Of a stretch of 64,000 bases of DNA, positions 8,555 through 17,323 are shown one piece after another. Within the stretch, counting starts at the first letter, position 1, and the number at the start of each line of letters is the position of its first letter. Position numbers and translations under genes: made by a program. This DNA is from Anaerococcus tetradius ATCC 35098 (lineage in GTDB: Bacteria > Bacillota > Clostridia > Tissierellales > Peptoniphilaceae), in contig NZ_GG666295.1 of assembly GCF_000159095.1 (NCBI RefSeq), forward strand, positions 98,708 through 162,707, in the 5' to 3' direction. The notes beneath the pieces are model-generated. The model was not told where the DNA came from, ran no database searches, and saw nothing but the letters and a program-made list of their open reading frames with translations.

Positions 8555-10401
8555 CAAATAAAAAGATTAAAGAAAAACTGAAAGAACTTCCTGAATTACC
8601 AGGCGTATATATAATGAGAAATGCTGATGATGAAATAATCTATGTAGGTAAGGCCATTTCTCTAAAAAGACGAGTACGTCAATATTTTGATAATAGCAAA
8701 AATAAGGGCGCTAAAGTCCTTGCCATGGTTAAAAACATAGATCATTTTGAGTATATCATAGTTCAAAATGAAGTCGAGGCCCTAGTTCTTGAAAGTAATT
8801 TAATCAAAAAGAATAGACCAAGATACAATATTGTATTAAGGGATGATAAACAGTATCCCTATATAAAAATATTGAAGGAAAAATTTCCTAGAATAAAAAA
8901 GGTTAGACAAGTAAAAAAAGATGGGGCCAAATATTTTGGTCCCTATCCTGATGCCTACGCAGTTAATGATGCTATAGCTTTATTCCACCTTTATTATCCA
9001 TTCAGAACTTGCAATTTGAATTTTGATAAGGGTGCAAGACTTGATAGACCCTGCCTAAATTATTTTATCAAAAAATGTAAGGGCCCTTGCGTAGATAAGG
9101 AAGATGAATCAACTTATCTTAGAAATATGGAGCAAGTTAGCTCATTTTTGGATAAGAAATCTGATAAAATCCCAGCATGGGTTTTAGAAAAAATGCAAGC
9201 CTACAGCAAAGAATTGAATTTTGAGATGGCGGCCATATATAGGGACTATTATAGGGCCTTATCTGTAATTTCTGAAAGGCAAAATGTCACAGAAACACGA
9301 GCTGATGATATGGATATCATTGCTACAAGCAAGGGAATAAATAACATTATCATCCAAGTGTTTTTTATGAGAATGGGTAAAATTGTTGATAGAGAGCACT
9401 TTGTAATTAAAAATGACTTTATGGAAAAAGATGAGGATATAATTTCGTCTTTTATGAAGCAGTTCTATCTTGACATGACCTATATACCAAAAGAAATCAT
9501 AGTTCAAAGTTTACCGAGCGATTTACAATCCTTGAGTGACTTTCTTTCAGATAAGAAAAATGCCAAGGTTAGCATAATGAAGCCAAAACTTGGGAAAAAG
9601 AAAGAATTGCTAGATTTGGCTAGCAGAAATGCTTACGATATGAGAATGAAGCTTGATAAAAGAATTGAAAGAAAAGAAAGAAAACGCTCATCAGGTTTTA
9701 ATCAACTTAAAGAAATTCTAAACATAAAGGATATCTTTAGGATGGAATGTTTCGATATATCGAACACTTCAGGAGTATTGTCAGTTGGCTCAATGGTAGT
9801 GTATGAAGATGGTATCCCTACTCCTAAGGAGTATAGGAAATTTAAGATAAAGACTGTTGTTGGGCCTGATGATTACGCATCCCATAGGGAGATTTTGACT
9901 AGAAGACTAAAACGTGGGATAGAAGAGAAGGCTAAGGGATATACCAAAACAGGATTTGGATCTATGCCGGATTTAATATTGATGGATGGTGGAAAAGGTC
10001 AAGTTAGTATAGCTAAAGAAGTAATTAGTGAATTAGCTTTGGACATAGAAATAGCAGGTCTAGTAAAAGATGATAAGCATACAACAAGGGCTATAATTTA
10101 TGATAACGAGGAGATTCCCATTAATAGGAGAGATCCTGTTTATAAATTAATCTATGAAATCCAAGAACAAGCCCATAACTTTGCTATAAATTATCATAGA
10201 AAACTTATGCAAAACACAATGAAAAAATCAGAGCTTGATGAAATAAAGGGTGTCGGAGAAAAAACAAGAAAAAATTTGTACAAACACTTTAAAACAATAG
10301 CTAACATCAAAAAGGCGAGCGTTGAAGAGCTTATGGAAGTGCCCCTAGTTGGAAAAGTTCAGGCTCTTGAAATTTATAAGTATTTTAAATTGAAAGGATA
10401 A
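8551..10401 (+). CDS. uvrC: Excinuclease ABC subunit C
   Basis: Makes the dual incisions of nucleotide excision repair after UvrA/UvrB load on a lesion. GIY-YIG domain at the N-terminus (LPGVYIMRNADDEIIYVGKA), then the Cys-containing RPCLNYFIKKCKGPC region, a UVR motif around residues 205-235, the RNase H-like endonuclease domain (FDISNTSG and LILMDGGKGQ carry acidic residues), and C-terminal helix-hairpin-helix repeats (IKGVGEKTRKNL, VPLVGKVQALEI). Length 616 residues is standard. The start is TTG at 8551, inside the pepP stop (4-nt overlap), so translational coupling is likely. hprK follows after 3 nt. Confidence 0.96.
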   Translation: MTNKKIKEKLKELPELPGVYIMRNADDEIIYVGKAISLKRRVRQYFDNSKNKGAKVLAMVKNIDHFEYIIVQNEVEALVLESNLIKKNRPRYNIVLRDDKQYPYIKILKEKFPRIKKVRQVKKDGAKYFGPYPDAYAVNDAIALFHLYYPFRTCNLNFDKGARLDRPCLNYFIKKCKGPCVDKEDESTYLRNMEQVSSFLDKKSDKIPAWVLEKMQAYSKELNFEMAAIYRDYYRALSVISERQNVTETRADDMDIIATSKGINNIIIQVFFMRMGKIVDREHFVIKNDFMEKDEDIISSFMKQFYLDMTYIPKEIIVQSLPSDLQSLSDFLSDKKNAKVSIMKPKLGKKKELLDLASRNAYDMRMKLDKRIERKERKRSSGFNQLKEILNIKDIFRMECFDISNTSGVLSVGSMVVYEDGIPTPKEYRKFKIKTVVGPDDYASHREILTRRLKRGIEEKAKGYTKTGFGSMPDLILMDGGKGQVSIAKEVISELALDIEIAGLVKDDKHTTRAIIYDNEEIPINRRDPVYKLIYEIQEQAHNFAINYHRKLMQNTMKKSELDEIKGVGEKTRKNLYKHFKTIANIKKASVEELMEVPLVGKVQALEIYKYFKLKG

Positions 10402-10404
10402 GAT

Positions 10405-11442
10405 ATGGCTAACAGCAATGATATAAGCGATTTTAGTGAGCATATAGACAAAGAAATAACTAGAGGAATTGATCAAAAAAAAGTAAGTCTTAGTAAAATA
10501 GTTGAAATAATGAATCTAGAAATAATCTATAAATCAAGCGATTTTGATGAAATAGAATTGGAAAGTGTAGAAGTTAATAGGCCTGGCCTACAGCTAACAG
10601 GTTATCTAGAAAAATTTCCTCACAAAAGATTGCAATTAATCGGCTCAGTTGAATATACATATTTAACAAGCCTAGATTCCAAAATGCAATATGAGAGATT
10701 CAGAGGAATTTTATCTTATAAATTGCCAGCAGTAATATTTACCTATAACAAAGAAATCAACAAAGATATTAGGGACTTATGTAGTTACTATGACATAACT
10801 CTTTTGAGGTCGCCACTAAAGTCTACAAGATTGATATCAAAACTTTCCGATGAGCTAGAATATCAACTAGCGCCAACCAGCAATGTACATGGCGAACTAC
10901 TTGAAGTTTTTGGTGTAGGAGTTTTGATTATGGGAAAATCATCTGTGGGTAAGAGTGAAACAGCCCTAGATTTGGTAAATAGGGGTCACAGACTTATAGC
11001 TGATGATATGGTAGATATAATTGCTGCTAATAATAAATTAACAGGAGCTTCTCCTGCAAATATTAGGCATTATATGGAAATTAGAGGTCTTGGAATAATC
11101 AATGTTAGAAGATTATATGGATCAGGAGCTGTAAAGTCTGCAACTAATATTGATTTGGTAATAGAACTTGAACAATGGAAAGAGGATTACGAATACGATA
11201 GACTAGGTCTGGATGATCATTTTATTCAAATTTTGGATGTAAAAGTTCCCCATATTGTAGTCCCTGTAAGGGCAGGAAGAAACTTAGCCTTGATAGTTGA
11301 AGTAGCTGCAATGAATCAAAGAGAAAAGAATTTGGGATACAATGCAGCAAAAGTCATGACTGACAATATCTTCAAAGAAACTAGTGGAGAAAATTACACA
11401 TCAATAAGGGATATATTAAAAGATGGTCAAGGAATTATATAG
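10405..11442 (+). CDS. hprK: HPr kinase/phosphorylase
   Basis: Phosphorylates and dephosphorylates Ser46 of the PTS protein HPr, the sensor step of carbon catabolite control in Gram-positive bacteria. Walker A is MGKSSVGKSETAL, followed by HRLIADDMVDI and the HprK signature EIRGLGIINVRRLYG; the C-terminal half is the catalytic domain. At 345 residues it is ~30 longer than usual, due to an N-terminal extension before the regulatory domain. AGGA precedes the ATG. It sits in a pepP-uvrC-hprK unit, an unusual partner set (lgt or ppaX are common elsewhere). A hairpin terminator follows. Confidence 0.95.
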   Translation: MANSNDISDFSEHIDKEITRGIDQKKVSLSKIVEIMNLEIIYKSSDFDEIELESVEVNRPGLQLTGYLEKFPHKRLQLIGSVEYTYLTSLDSKMQYERFRGILSYKLPAVIFTYNKEINKDIRDLCSYYDITLLRSPLKSTRLISKLSDELEYQLAPTSNVHGELLEVFGVGVLIMGKSSVGKSETALDLVNRGHRLIADDMVDIIAANNKLTGASPANIRHYMEIRGLGIINVRRLYGSGAVKSATNIDLVIELEQWKEDYEYDRLGLDDHFIQILDVKVPHIVVPVRAGRNLALIVEVAAMNQREKNLGYNAAKVMTDNIFKETSGENYTSIRDILKDGQGII

Positions 11443-11492
11443 ATAATAAGCTCTTAATAAAGTTAAGCTGTTAAATTTCAAGTAAACAAAAT

Positions 11493-11528
11493 GATTGTTA
11501 GTATTTCAATGTGCTGACAGTCTTTTTT
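11493..11528 (+). terminator. Terminator after hprK
   Basis: TGTTAGTA (11496-11503) pairs with TGCTGACA (11512-11519) allowing two G-U pairs, extended by GAT/GTC on the outside, and is followed by six T residues. Confidence 0.65.
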
Positions 11529-11644
11529 AGTTTTGAATTAATTAAAAGAAGTTATAAAAATTTAAAAAAATAAATAATTAAACGTATGGTATAAAAAAGA
11601 ATAAAATTTTTATTAAAAATGGCAAGAAAAGTTGAAATTCTAAC

Positions 11645-11673
11645 TTGACATATAGGTTAAAAAAACTTATACT
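11645..11673 (+). promoter_or_regulatory. Strong promoter of pyruvate:ferredoxin oxidoreductase gene
   Basis: TTGACA (11645-11650), 17-bp spacer, TATACT (11668-11673): the best plus-strand promoter in the window. It drives a stand-alone gene with a GGAGG Shine-Dalgarno, fitting very high expression. Confidence 0.85.
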
Positions 11674-11721
11674 TAAAATAGTGTTAACGATATTTGTTAC
11701 TAATATTATAGGAGGTCTTAA

Positions 11722-14700
11722 ATGACAGTTAAAAGAGCTATGAAGACTATGGATGGTAACACAGCCGCTGCTCACGTATCTTATGCGTTTACAGATGTTG
11801 CTACAATCTATCCGATTACACCTTCATCACCAATGCCAGAAGCAGTAGATGTTTGGGCTGCTAATGGAAGAAAGAATATTTTTGGTAGACCAGTACAAGT
11901 AAAGGAAATGCAATCCGAAGCAGGAGCTGCAGGAGCAGTACACGGAGCATTAGCAGCAGGAGCACTAACTACTACATATACTGCAAGTCAAGGATTATTA
12001 TTAATGATTCCTAACATGTATAAGATTGCAGGTGAAAGATTACCAGGTGTATTCCACGTTGCAGCAAGAACACTTGCTACTCACGCACTTTCTATCTACG
12101 GAGATCATTCAGATGTAATGTCAGCAAGACAAACAGGTTTTGCTATGCTTTGCAACTCTTCAGTTCAAGAAGTTATGGACTTAGCTCCAGTTGCTCACTT
12201 ATCAGCAATCAAAGGAAGCATACCATTTGTTAACTTCTTCGATGGATTTAGAACAAGCCACGAAATCCAAAAGATTCAAGTTTGGGATTATAAAGATCTT
12301 GCTCCACTAGTAGATATGGATGCCGTAAATAGATTTAAAAATAATTCACTAAACCCAGAAAGACCAAAAACAATTGGTACTGCTGAAAAGAACATCTTCT
12401 TCCAAAGAATGGAATCTGTAAACAATGCATATGATGACATCGTTGGTATAGCTGAAGATTACATGCACAAAATCAATGAATTAATTGGTACACACTACGA
12501 ATTATTCAACTACTATGGTGCAGATGATGCAGAAGAAATTATCGTTGCAATGGGATCTGTTTGTGAAGCTGCTGAAGAAACAATCGACGCTTTACTTGCT
12601 CAAGGCAAAAAAGTTGGTATGATTGAAGTTCATCTTTACAGACCATTCTCAGTAGATCACTTACTAAAAGCTATTCCAAAAACAGTTAAGAAAATTGCTG
12701 TTCTTGATAGAACAAAAGAAAAAGGATCTGTTGGTGAACCTTTACTACTTGATGTTAAATCTGCTTTCTATGATAAAGAAGACAAACCACTTATCATTGG
12801 CGGTAGATATGGTTTATCATCAAAAGATACAGTACCAGCTGATATCGAAGCTGTATTTGTAAATCTTGCTAAAGACGAACCAAAAGACGACTTTACAATT
12901 TCAATCAATGATGATGTTACTCACAAATCACTTGAAAGAACTGACCTAAAGATTAGGCAAGAAGGAACAACAAGATGTAAATTCTGGGGATTCGGATCAG
13001 ACGGTACAGTTGGAGCTAACAAACAAGCTATCAAGATTATCGGTGATAACACAGACATGTACGCTCAAGGTTACTTTGACTATGACTCAAAGAAATCTGG
13101 TGGTCTAACAGTATCCCACTTAAGATTTGGTAAAAACCCAATCAGATCAACATACCTACTTGACGAAGCTGACTTTATGTCTTGTTCAAAAGTTGCTTAC
13201 GTTCATCAATATGACCTACTTAAGGGATTAAAAGACGGCGGATCATTCTTACTAAACTGTGCTTGGACTGATGAAGAATTAGATGAACATCTACCAGCAA
13301 ACATGAAACGTTACATTGCTAATCACAATGTTGAATTCTACACAATTGACGCTTCTCACTTAGCTCAACAAATTGGATTAGGTTCAAGAACAAACATGAT
13401 TATGCAATCTGCATTCTTTAAACTTGCTAACGTAATTCCTTTGGAAGATGCTGTTGGTTACTTAAAGGCATCTATAGTTAAGTCATACGGCCACAAGGGT
13501 GATGATATTGTTAACATGAACTACAAGGCTGTAGATAGCGGAATCGATGCAATCCACAAAGTTGAAGTTCCAGAAGATTGGAAAGATGCAGTTGATGAAA
13601 AGAAAGAAGAAAGAGAACTTCCAGAATTCATCAGAGAAATTGTTAAACCAATGCTTGAACAAAAAGAAGACGACATCCCTGTATCAGCATTTGTTGGTAG
13701 AGAAGATGGAGCTTTCGAATCAGGCACAACACAATATGAAAAGAGAGGAATTGCTCTTACAGTTCCTGAATGGCAAATAGATAATTGTATTCAATGTAAC
13801 CAATGTTCATACGTTTGTCCTCACGCAGTAATTAGACCTTTCTTAGTAACAGAAGAAGAAAAGGCAAACGCACCTGAAGGCTTTACAACTAAAAAAGCAA
13901 TTGGTAAGGGCATGGATGGATACGAATTTAGAATCCAAGTATCTCCACTAGATTGTACTGGATGTGGAAACTGTGCAGATGTATGTCCAGCTCCAAAGAA
14001 AGCACTTCTAATGAAACCATTCGAAGAAGAAGTAGAAAAAGAAAAAGACAATTGGTACTTTGCTCATGATGAAATTGGATACAAAGAAGACGTTATGGAT
14101 CCAATGACATTAAAGGGAAGCCAATTCAAACAACCATTACTTGAGTTCTCAGGCGCATGCGCTGGATGTGGTGAAACTCCATATGCAAAACTTGTTACTC
14201 AATTATTTGGTGATAGAATGTATATAGCTAACGCTACAGGTTGTTCTTCAATTTGGGGAGCTAGTGCACCAGCTATGTCTTACACAAAGAATTCTTGTGG
14301 CAAGGGACCAGCTTGGGGTAACTCACTATTTGAAGATGCTGCTGAATATGGTTATGGTATGAAACTTGCTGCTGATGCTAACAAATCATTACTTGAAACA
14401 TACATGAACCAATTCTTAGAACTAGGTCTTGATACACCATTTAATGAAGCATTCATGGCATGGTTAGAAGGTAAAGAAACTGTTAATACTTCAAAAGAAG
14501 CAACAGCTAAGATTATGAATCTTAAAGAAGAAACAGTTGAGAGCGAAGAAGGAAAAGCCCTACTTGATAAGATTTTCCAACTAAAAGATTACATGATTAA
14601 GAAATCAATCTGGATCTTTGGTGGTGACGGTTGGAGCTACGATATCGGATTCGGTGGTGTTGATCATGTCCTAGCTAGTGGTGAAGACATCAATATCCTT

Positions 14701-15249
14701 GTATTCGATACAGAAGTTTACTCTAACACAGGTGGACAATCATCTAAATCTACACCATTATCTGCAGTAGCACAATTTGCTGCATCAGGTAAAAAGGTTA
14801 GAAAGAAAGACCTTGGTCTAATGATGACATCTTATGGTTATGTATACTGTGCACAAGTAGCTATGGGTGCAAACCAAAATCAAACACTTAGAGCTCTAAA
14901 AGAAGCAGAAAGCTACAATGGTCCATCATTAGTAATAGCTTATGCTCCATGTATCAACCACGGTATTAGAATCGGTATGGGTAAATCACAATACAGAGAA
15001 AAACAAGCTGTAGAAGCTGGTTACTGGCACTTATGGAGATTTGACCCAAGACTTGCTGAAGAGGGCAAAAATCCATTCCAATTAGATTCTAAAGAACCAA
15101 AAGAATCATTCCAAGAATTTATCCAAGGCGAAGTAAGATACTCTTCACTAAAGAGATCCTTCCCAGAAACAGCTGATGAATTATATGCTGAAGCAGAAAA
15201 AGCTGCAAAAGATAGATATGCAACATATAAGAGATTAGCAGGTAAATAA
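11722..15249 (+). CDS. nifJ: Pyruvate:ferredoxin (flavodoxin) oxidoreductase, single-chain
   Basis: Oxidises pyruvate to acetyl-CoA and CO2 and reduces ferredoxin; the central catabolic enzyme of fermenting anaerobes. The 1175-residue chain shows the complete domain order: N-terminal pyrimidine-binding domain (YPITPSSPMPE), CoA-binding/transketolase C-like part, a two-cluster ferredoxin domain (CIQCNQCSYVCPHAV near residue 689 and CTGCGNCADVCPAP near 743), and the TPP domain with the cysteines of the third cluster (GACAGCGETPY near 809, ATGCSSIWGAS) and GDGWSYDIGFGG near 968. Codon use is more biased than that of its neighbours, as expected for an abundant protein. It is monocistronic with its own promoter and terminator. 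Confidence 0.98.
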   Translation: MTVKRAMKTMDGNTAAAHVSYAFTDVATIYPITPSSPMPEAVDVWAANGRKNIFGRPVQVKEMQSEAGAAGAVHGALAAGALTTTYTASQGLLLMIPNMYKIAGERLPGVFHVAARTLATHALSIYGDHSDVMSARQTGFAMLCNSSVQEVMDLAPVAHLSAIKGSIPFVNFFDGFRTSHEIQKIQVWDYKDLAPLVDMDAVNRFKNNSLNPERPKTIGTAEKNIFFQRMESVNNAYDDIVGIAEDYMHKINELIGTHYELFNYYGADDAEEIIVAMGSVCEAAEETIDALLAQGKKVGMIEVHLYRPFSVDHLLKAIPKTVKKIAVLDRTKEKGSVGEPLLLDVKSAFYDKEDKPLIIGGRYGLSSKDTVPADIEAVFVNLAKDEPKDDFTISINDDVTHKSLERTDLKIRQEGTTRCKFWGFGSDGTVGANKQAIKIIGDNTDMYAQGYFDYDSKKSGGLTVSHLRFGKNPIRSTYLLDEADFMSCSKVAYVHQYDLLKGLKDGGSFLLNCAWTDEELDEHLPANMKRYIANHNVEFYTIDASHLAQQIGLGSRTNMIMQSAFFKLANVIPLEDAVGYLKASIVKSYGHKGDDIVNMNYKAVDSGIDAIHKVEVPEDWKDAVDEKKEERELPEFIREIVKPMLEQKEDDIPVSAFVGREDGAFESGTTQYEKRGIALTVPEWQIDNCIQCNQCSYVCPHAVIRPFLVTEEEKANAPEGFTTKKAIGKGMDGYEFRIQVSPLDCTGCGNCADVCPAPKKALLMKPFEEEVEKEKDNWYFAHDEIGYKEDVMDPMTLKGSQFKQPLLEFSGACAGCGETPYAKLVTQLFGDRMYIANATGCSSIWGASAPAMSYTKNSCGKGPAWGNSLFEDAAEYGYGMKLAADANKSLLETYMNQFLELGLDTPFNEAFMAWLEGKETVNTSKEATAKIMNLKEETVESEEGKALLDKIFQLKDYMIKKSIWIFGGDGWSYDIGFGGVDHVLASGEDINILVFDTEVYSNTGGQSSKSTPLSAVAQFAASGKKVRKKDLGLMMTSYGYVYCAQVAMGANQNQTLRALKEAESYNGPSLVIAYAPCINHGIRIGMGKSQYREKQAVEAGYWHLWRFDPRLAEEGKNPFQLDSKEPKESFQEFIQGEVRYSSLKRSFPETADELYAEAEKAAKDRYATYKRLAGK

Positions 15250-15260
15250 ATTTAATTCAT

Positions 15261-15290
15261 AAAAACCGTCATTTATTTGGCGGTTTTTTT
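15261..15290 (+). terminator. Terminator after nifJ
   Basis: AACCGTC (15264-15270) pairs with GGCGGTT (15279-15285) around an 8-nt loop and is followed by a T-run to 15290. Confidence 0.9.
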
Positions 15291-15338
15291 ATGTGCACTT
15301 TTATCTTTGCAAATTCCATTATAATTAATTGATAGTTA

Positions 15339-15347
15339 TGGTATAAT
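15339..15347 (+). promoter_or_regulatory. Extended -10 promoter of the asp23-fakA operon
   Basis: TGGTATAAT (15339-15347) is a TGn-extended -10 element 46 bp before the start codon. The -35 region (TTATAA at 17 bp) is weak. Confidence 0.6.
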
Positions 15348-15392
15348 CATAATAAAAAGGTAATAGATTTACTAATTCATACTGGAGGTATT

Positions 15393-15746
15393 ATGACTAT
15401 TAAGTATGTTAATCATTTAGGAAAAGTAACTATTGATGATTCGATTATTACAAATATAAGTGTAGCCAGTGTTATGCAATCTTATGGAGTAGTAGGACTT
15501 GCCAGTGCTTCTGCCAAGGATGGTATATACAAACTACTAGGAGTTAATAACATGCAAAGGGGAGTTCATATAAAAAGGCTTGATAATGGAAACATAGAAA
15601 TTAATATTTCTTTATTCCTAAAGTATGGTGTAAGGATTCCGGTTGTTTGTCAAAATATAATTGAAAATGTGAAATATAATGTAGAAAAATCTCTTAATGT
15701 TAGAGTTGCTGAAGTCAACATTTTTGTACAAGGGATAATTAAGTAG
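15393..15746 (+). CDS. Asp23/Gls24 family envelope stress-response protein
   Basis: Small (117-residue) Asp23-fold protein of the YloU type, encoded directly upstream of the fatty acid kinase gene as in Bacillus and Staphylococcus. The start ITIDDSIITNISVASVMQSYG-like segment and the pattern of GVHIKRLDNGNIEINISLFLKYGV followed by a VVCQNIIENVKYNVEKS helix are typical of the family. Members are cytosolic and often membrane-associated through partners; exact function is unknown. GGAGG precedes the ATG. A second paralogue lies at 22732. Confidence 0.88.
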   Translation: MTIKYVNHLGKVTIDDSIITNISVASVMQSYGVVGLASASAKDGIYKLLGVNNMQRGVHIKRLDNGNIEINISLFLKYGVRIPVVCQNIIENVKYNVEKSLNVRVAEVNIFVQGIIK

Positions 15747-15754
15747 GAGTGTAA

Positions 15755-17323
15755 ATGAAAATTATAGATGCTAATAAACTTCAACAAATGATTATTGGAG
15801 CTTATGAATATTTAGATGAGAACAAGGATCATGTTAATGAACTAAATGTTTTTCCTGTTCCTGATGGTGATACTGGAACTAACATGAACATGACAATTAA
15901 ATCTGGACTTGATAAGGTAAATAAATCTAATTTATCTTCTGTTGAAGAAGTTTCCAAGGCCTTGAGTCAAGGTACCCTTATGGGAGCAAGGGGCAACTCA
16001 GGTGTTATTCTTTCTCAATTGGTTCGTGGTATGTCCAAAACTTTAAAGGGCAAGGATGTCATAAATGCAGAAGACATCAGGGATATATTTGAAAATGCTA
16101 AAAAAACCGCCTACAAGGCTGTTATGCAACCTACTGAGGGAACAATACTTACAGTTGCAAGAATGATGGCTGAGAAGGCGGCAGAAGCCTATAAAGAAGA
16201 TATAGAACTAGATGACTATCTAATGGAAATAATTGCAGCAGGTCAAAAAGCCTTGGATAGTACGCCAAAGCTATTGCCTGTTTTAAAGGAGGCTGGAGTA
16301 GTTGACTCAGGTGGTCAAGGATTAATTTTCCTATTAAGGGGTGCCCTAAATGCCTTAAATGGAAATATAGATAGGGATATTAATCTGTCAGCAGAAGAGG
16401 ATGATGATGACTTTACTTATAAGTTAGTTTTCGAACTAGCCTCAAATGAAGAAAAATTAAGCCAACTAGATGAAAATCTTAGAAGAATTACAAAAGATTA
16501 TGATTCGACATTAACAAGTGAAAGTTTGAAAGCTTCATTAAAAACAGATAGTCCACAAAATATTATTCAAATGATTCTTTTGGAAGGTGTAATCTTAAAG
16601 ATTAATCTTGAAAATTTGAAAGCAAATATTGAGATTAAGGAGGAAGTTGATACAAAGCCAAAGAAAAAATATGGATTTATTGCTGTATCTAGGGGTGAAG
16701 GCTACAATGCTATAATGGAAAGCCTAAATATAGATAAGATTATTGCAGGCGGACAAACTATGAACCCATCTACTGAGGATATCTTTAAGGCTATTGAAGA
16801 AATAAATGCAGAAAATATTATTATTTTCCCAAATAATAAAAACATAATAATGTCAGCTAAACAAGCGGCAGAAGTAACAGAAAAAAATGCCTATGTTGTT
16901 GATACTAGATCAATACCAGAAACATTCACTGCTTTATTAGAATTTGATGAAAGTTTATCAGCAGAAGAAAATGTTGAAAATATGAATGAGATTATCGAAG
17001 ATATTCATATAGCCGAAGTTTCAATTTCAATAAGAGATACTAGTGTTAATGATATAAAGATTAGAAAAGATGACTATATAGGAATACTTGATGGTAAGAT
17101 AGTTGCAACAGACTCTTCAATGGATAAGACTTTAGAGCTAACTATTGATAAAATCATAGAAGAAGGCGAGGTTTCTCTTGTTACTGTATATTATGGTGAG
17201 GATGTAGATAAGAGAAAAGCCAAAGAATTTGTCAAGAAGCTTTCTAAGAAATACAAAGATGTAGATTGTGAATTAGTATATGGTGGTCAACCAGTTTATT
17301 ATTACACTGTAACATTAGAATAA
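15755..17323 (+). CDS. fakA: Fatty acid kinase catalytic subunit (DhaL/Dak2 domain protein)
   Basis: ATP-binding subunit that phosphorylates FakB-bound exogenous fatty acids to acyl-phosphates for phospholipid synthesis. The N-terminal DhaL domain has FPVPDGDTGTNM with the Mg-binding Asp37 and Asp39, and GARGNSGVILSQ. The C-terminal DegV/FakA-like part contains AVSRGEGYNAIMESL and FPNNKNIIMSAKQAAE, as in the YloV/FakA family. Length 522 residues is normal. It starts 8 nt after the Asp23-like gene and its stop overlaps the recG start by one base, so it is in one operon. No FakB gene is seen in the window. Confidence 0.93.
   Translation: MKIIDANKLQQMIIGAYEYLDENKDHVNELNVFPVPDGDTGTNMNMTIKSGLDKVNKSNLSSVEEVSKALSQGTLMGARGNSGVILSQLVRGMSKTLKGKDVINAEDIRDIFENAKKTAYKAVMQPTEGTILTVARMMAEKAAEAYKEDIELDDYLMEIIAAGQKALDSTPKLLPVLKEAGVVDSGGQGLIFLLRGALNALNGNIDRDINLSAEEDDDDFTYKLVFELASNEEKLSQLDENLRRITKDYDSTLTSESLKASLKTDSPQNIIQMILLEGVILKINLENLKANIEIKEEVDTKPKKKYGFIAVSRGEGYNAIMESLNIDKIIAGGQTMNPSTEDIFKAIEEINAENIIIFPNNKNIIMSAKQAAEVTEKNAYVVDTRSIPETFTALLEFDESLSAEENVENMNEIIEDIHIAEVSISIRDTSVNDIKIRKDDYIGILDGKIVATDSSMDKTLELTIDKIIEEGEVSLVTVYYGEDVDKRKAKEFVKKLSKKYKDVDCELVYGGQPVYYYTVTLE

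Noticed and set aside
11640..11720. Possible Rex (NADH-sensing) operator near GTTAAC upstream of nifJ
   Set aside because: The half-sites TTGTTAA/TTAACAA are not both present; the sequence after GTTAAC reads as a direct, not inverted, match.
11578..11775. 65-codon minus-strand reading frame across the nifJ promoter and start
   Set aside because: It covers a near-consensus promoter and the GGAGG site of nifJ, has no Shine-Dalgarno and a composition of translated AT-rich intergenic DNA.
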